Source: Acetobacteraceae bacterium (GTDB taxonomy: Bacteria; Pseudomonadota; Alphaproteobacteria; Acetobacterales; Acetobacteraceae). From it: a stretch of DNA of 6,282 nucleotides. The stretch lies in contig CANFIE010000237.1 of assembly GCA_947446625.1 (NCBI GenBank), positions 1 to 6,282 of the forward strand, in the 5' to 3' direction. The notes under the pieces are model-generated. The model was not told the origin of the DNA. It saw nothing but the letters and a program-made list of their open reading frames with translations, and searched no databases. The first letter of the stretch is position 1. Every line of letters begins with the position of its first letter. This document shows positions 5,952 to 6,282 of this stretch, in pieces. Position numbers and translations under genes: made by a program.

Positions 5952-6004
5952 TTTCAAATAGTTATAGAGCACGAAATGCGCCCATCAGGGCGCATATTGC
6001 TCTG
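5951..6004. repeat. 54-bp repeat unit A: linker plus stem-loop 2
   Basis: The unit begins with the 17-base linker. Its hairpin has outer arms AGAGCA (5966-5971) and TGCTCT (5998-6003) and an inner perfect 8-bp stem, ATGCGCCC (5976-5983) with GGGCGCAT (5988-5995), around the loop ATCA. An asymmetric internal loop (CGAA against AT) separates the arms. The inner stem is unrelated in sequence to that of stem-loop 1, while the outer arms are shared. Confidence 0.75.
5952..5964 (+). promoter_or_regulatory. IHF-like site in linker A
   Basis: TTTCAAATAGTTA matches the IHF consensus WATCAANNNNTTR at all defined positions except the second (T for A). It lies between two palindromes, the position IHF sites take in some enterobacterial mosaic repeats. 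The match is short and linkers of this family may be conserved for other reasons. Confidence 0.3.
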
Positions 6005-6058
6005 GTTTCAAATAGTTATAGGGCACGAACTGCGACCAACATGGCGCATGGTGCTCTA
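6005..6058. repeat. 54-bp repeat unit B: linker plus stem-loop 3
   Basis: This is the second copy of the linker, followed by a diverged hairpin. The outer arms AGGGCAC (6020-6026) and GTGCTCT (6051-6057) pair over 7 positions with one G-T. The inner stem joins TGCG and CCA (6031-6038, one bulged A) to TGG and CGCA (6042-6048). The right arm contains the stop codon of the minus-strand EAL gene (6058-6056). The lower symmetry compared with units 1 and A suggests decay or relaxed constraint. Confidence 0.65.
6006..6018 (+). promoter_or_regulatory. IHF-like site in linker B
   Basis: This is an identical second copy of the 13-base near-consensus IHF sequence found in linker A, 54 bases downstream and again between two palindromes. 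That the linkers are unchanged while the hairpins beside them diverge suggests the linker is the conserved part, although recent duplication would also explain it. Confidence 0.3.
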
Positions 6059-6282
6059 GCCGGGGATCCGGCTGCGCCAGCTGCTCCACCAAGCGCTCAG
6101 CGCCTCGGATGGCAGCGGGCGGCCGACGATGAAGCCCTGGGCGTGGTCCACGCCCAGGCCGCGCACGGCGGCCCAGAGGCGAAGGTCGGAAACGCCCTCG
6201 GCAATCACAATCTGGCCGTTGGCGTGGGCGTGGCGTACCAGGCGGCGCACGGTCTGCCGGGCATGCGCATCCTCGGGCAGGG
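6056..6282 (-). CDS. EAL-domain protein, C-terminal fragment (partial at window edge)
   Basis: The last 74 residues of a minus-strand gene are visible; the start lies beyond the right edge. They show the end of an EAL domain, the c-di-GMP phosphodiesterase fold. IVIAEGV (24-30 of the visible part) carries the conserved metal/catalytic-region Glu at 28. It is followed by a helix with W36, then GVDHAQGF (43-50) and GRPLP (53-57), the canonical end of the domain. The usual GVE is GVS here. The EAL signature itself and the remaining catalytic residues lie outside the window, so activity cannot be judged, and any N-terminal GGDEF, PAS or membrane part is unknown. The tail WWSSWRSRIPG ends at a TAG inside the mosaic repeat, so the stop may have been supplied by that element. 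Confidence 0.85.
   Translation of the reverse strand, partial: LPEDAHARQTVRRLVRHAHANGQIVIAEGVSDLRLWAAVRGLGVDHAQGFIVGRPLPSEALSAWWSSWRSRIPG

Larger units (their letters stand above)
5900..6059. repeat. Mosaic palindromic intergenic element (three stem-loops, two linkers)
   Basis: This element fills almost the whole spacer between two convergent genes. It has three inverted repeats whose outer arms are variants of TAGAGCA and TGCTCTA but whose inner stems differ. They are joined by two copies of the linker GTTTCAAATAGTTATAG (5951-5967 and 6005-6021). After one A/G difference the linkers continue with identical GCACGAA, giving a 54-base period. The architecture resembles bacterial interspersed mosaic elements: palindromes alternating with conserved linkers. 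It is less GC-rich than the flanking genes. I cannot name the family; other copies elsewhere in the genome are expected but not visible here. Confidence 0.8.

Noticed and set aside
5951..6058. The two 54-bp units as a CRISPR array
   Set aside because: Only two units, the repeated part is linker plus arm, and the variable parts are self-complementary stems instead of unrelated spacers; no cas genes are present.

Overview
The window reads as chromosomal DNA from a high-GC alphaproteobacterium, most likely of the Rhodospirillales/Acetobacteraceae type. This rests on very GC-rich third codon positions, strong Shine-Dalgarno (SD) sites, a solitary Bug/TctC-type binding protein, a GAAC-N7-GAAC motif of the alphaproteobacterial LexA type, and an orphan ABC_sub_bind-type binding protein of the kind common in Bradyrhizobium and relatives. 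The taxonomic guess is inference; there is no rRNA or other marker gene.

Layout. Positions 1-440 hold no gene I can defend, but they contain a small AT-rich island with a LexA-like box (228-242). A plus-strand gene (441-1427) encodes an ABC-type substrate-binding protein with no permease or ATPase beside it; its codon use differs sharply from the genes at 3863-5890. A 140-bp convergent spacer follows. Then comes a compact metabolic locus built around one divergent control region (3763-3862). On the minus strand, a TctC/Bug periplasmic binding protein (3762-2815) is followed after 11 bp by a class A flavin-dependent monooxygenase (2803-1568). On the plus strand, a class II aldolase/adducin-type protein (3863-4648) is followed by an iron-containing alcohol dehydrogenase (4718-5890) with all four metal ligands. 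The right edge holds the C-terminal end of a minus-strand EAL-domain (c-di-GMP phosphodiesterase-type) protein.

Between the convergent dehydrogenase and EAL genes, nearly the whole spacer (5900-6059) is a mosaic repeat. It has three stem-loops that share TAGAGCA/TGCTCTA arms but differ in inner stem. They are joined by two identical 17-bp linkers, each carrying a near-match to the IHF consensus. The EAL stop codon lies inside the last arm of this element.

How the genes may work together (inference): the binding protein would capture a carboxylated or aromatic small molecule, the flavoprotein would hydroxylate it, and the aldolase-fold enzyme plus the dehydrogenase would process carbonyl/alcohol intermediates. 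The substrate cannot be read from sequence. No gene family here is new to me. The least explained parts are the mosaic palindromic element, the LexA-like box with no clear target, and the compositionally distinct binding-protein segment.
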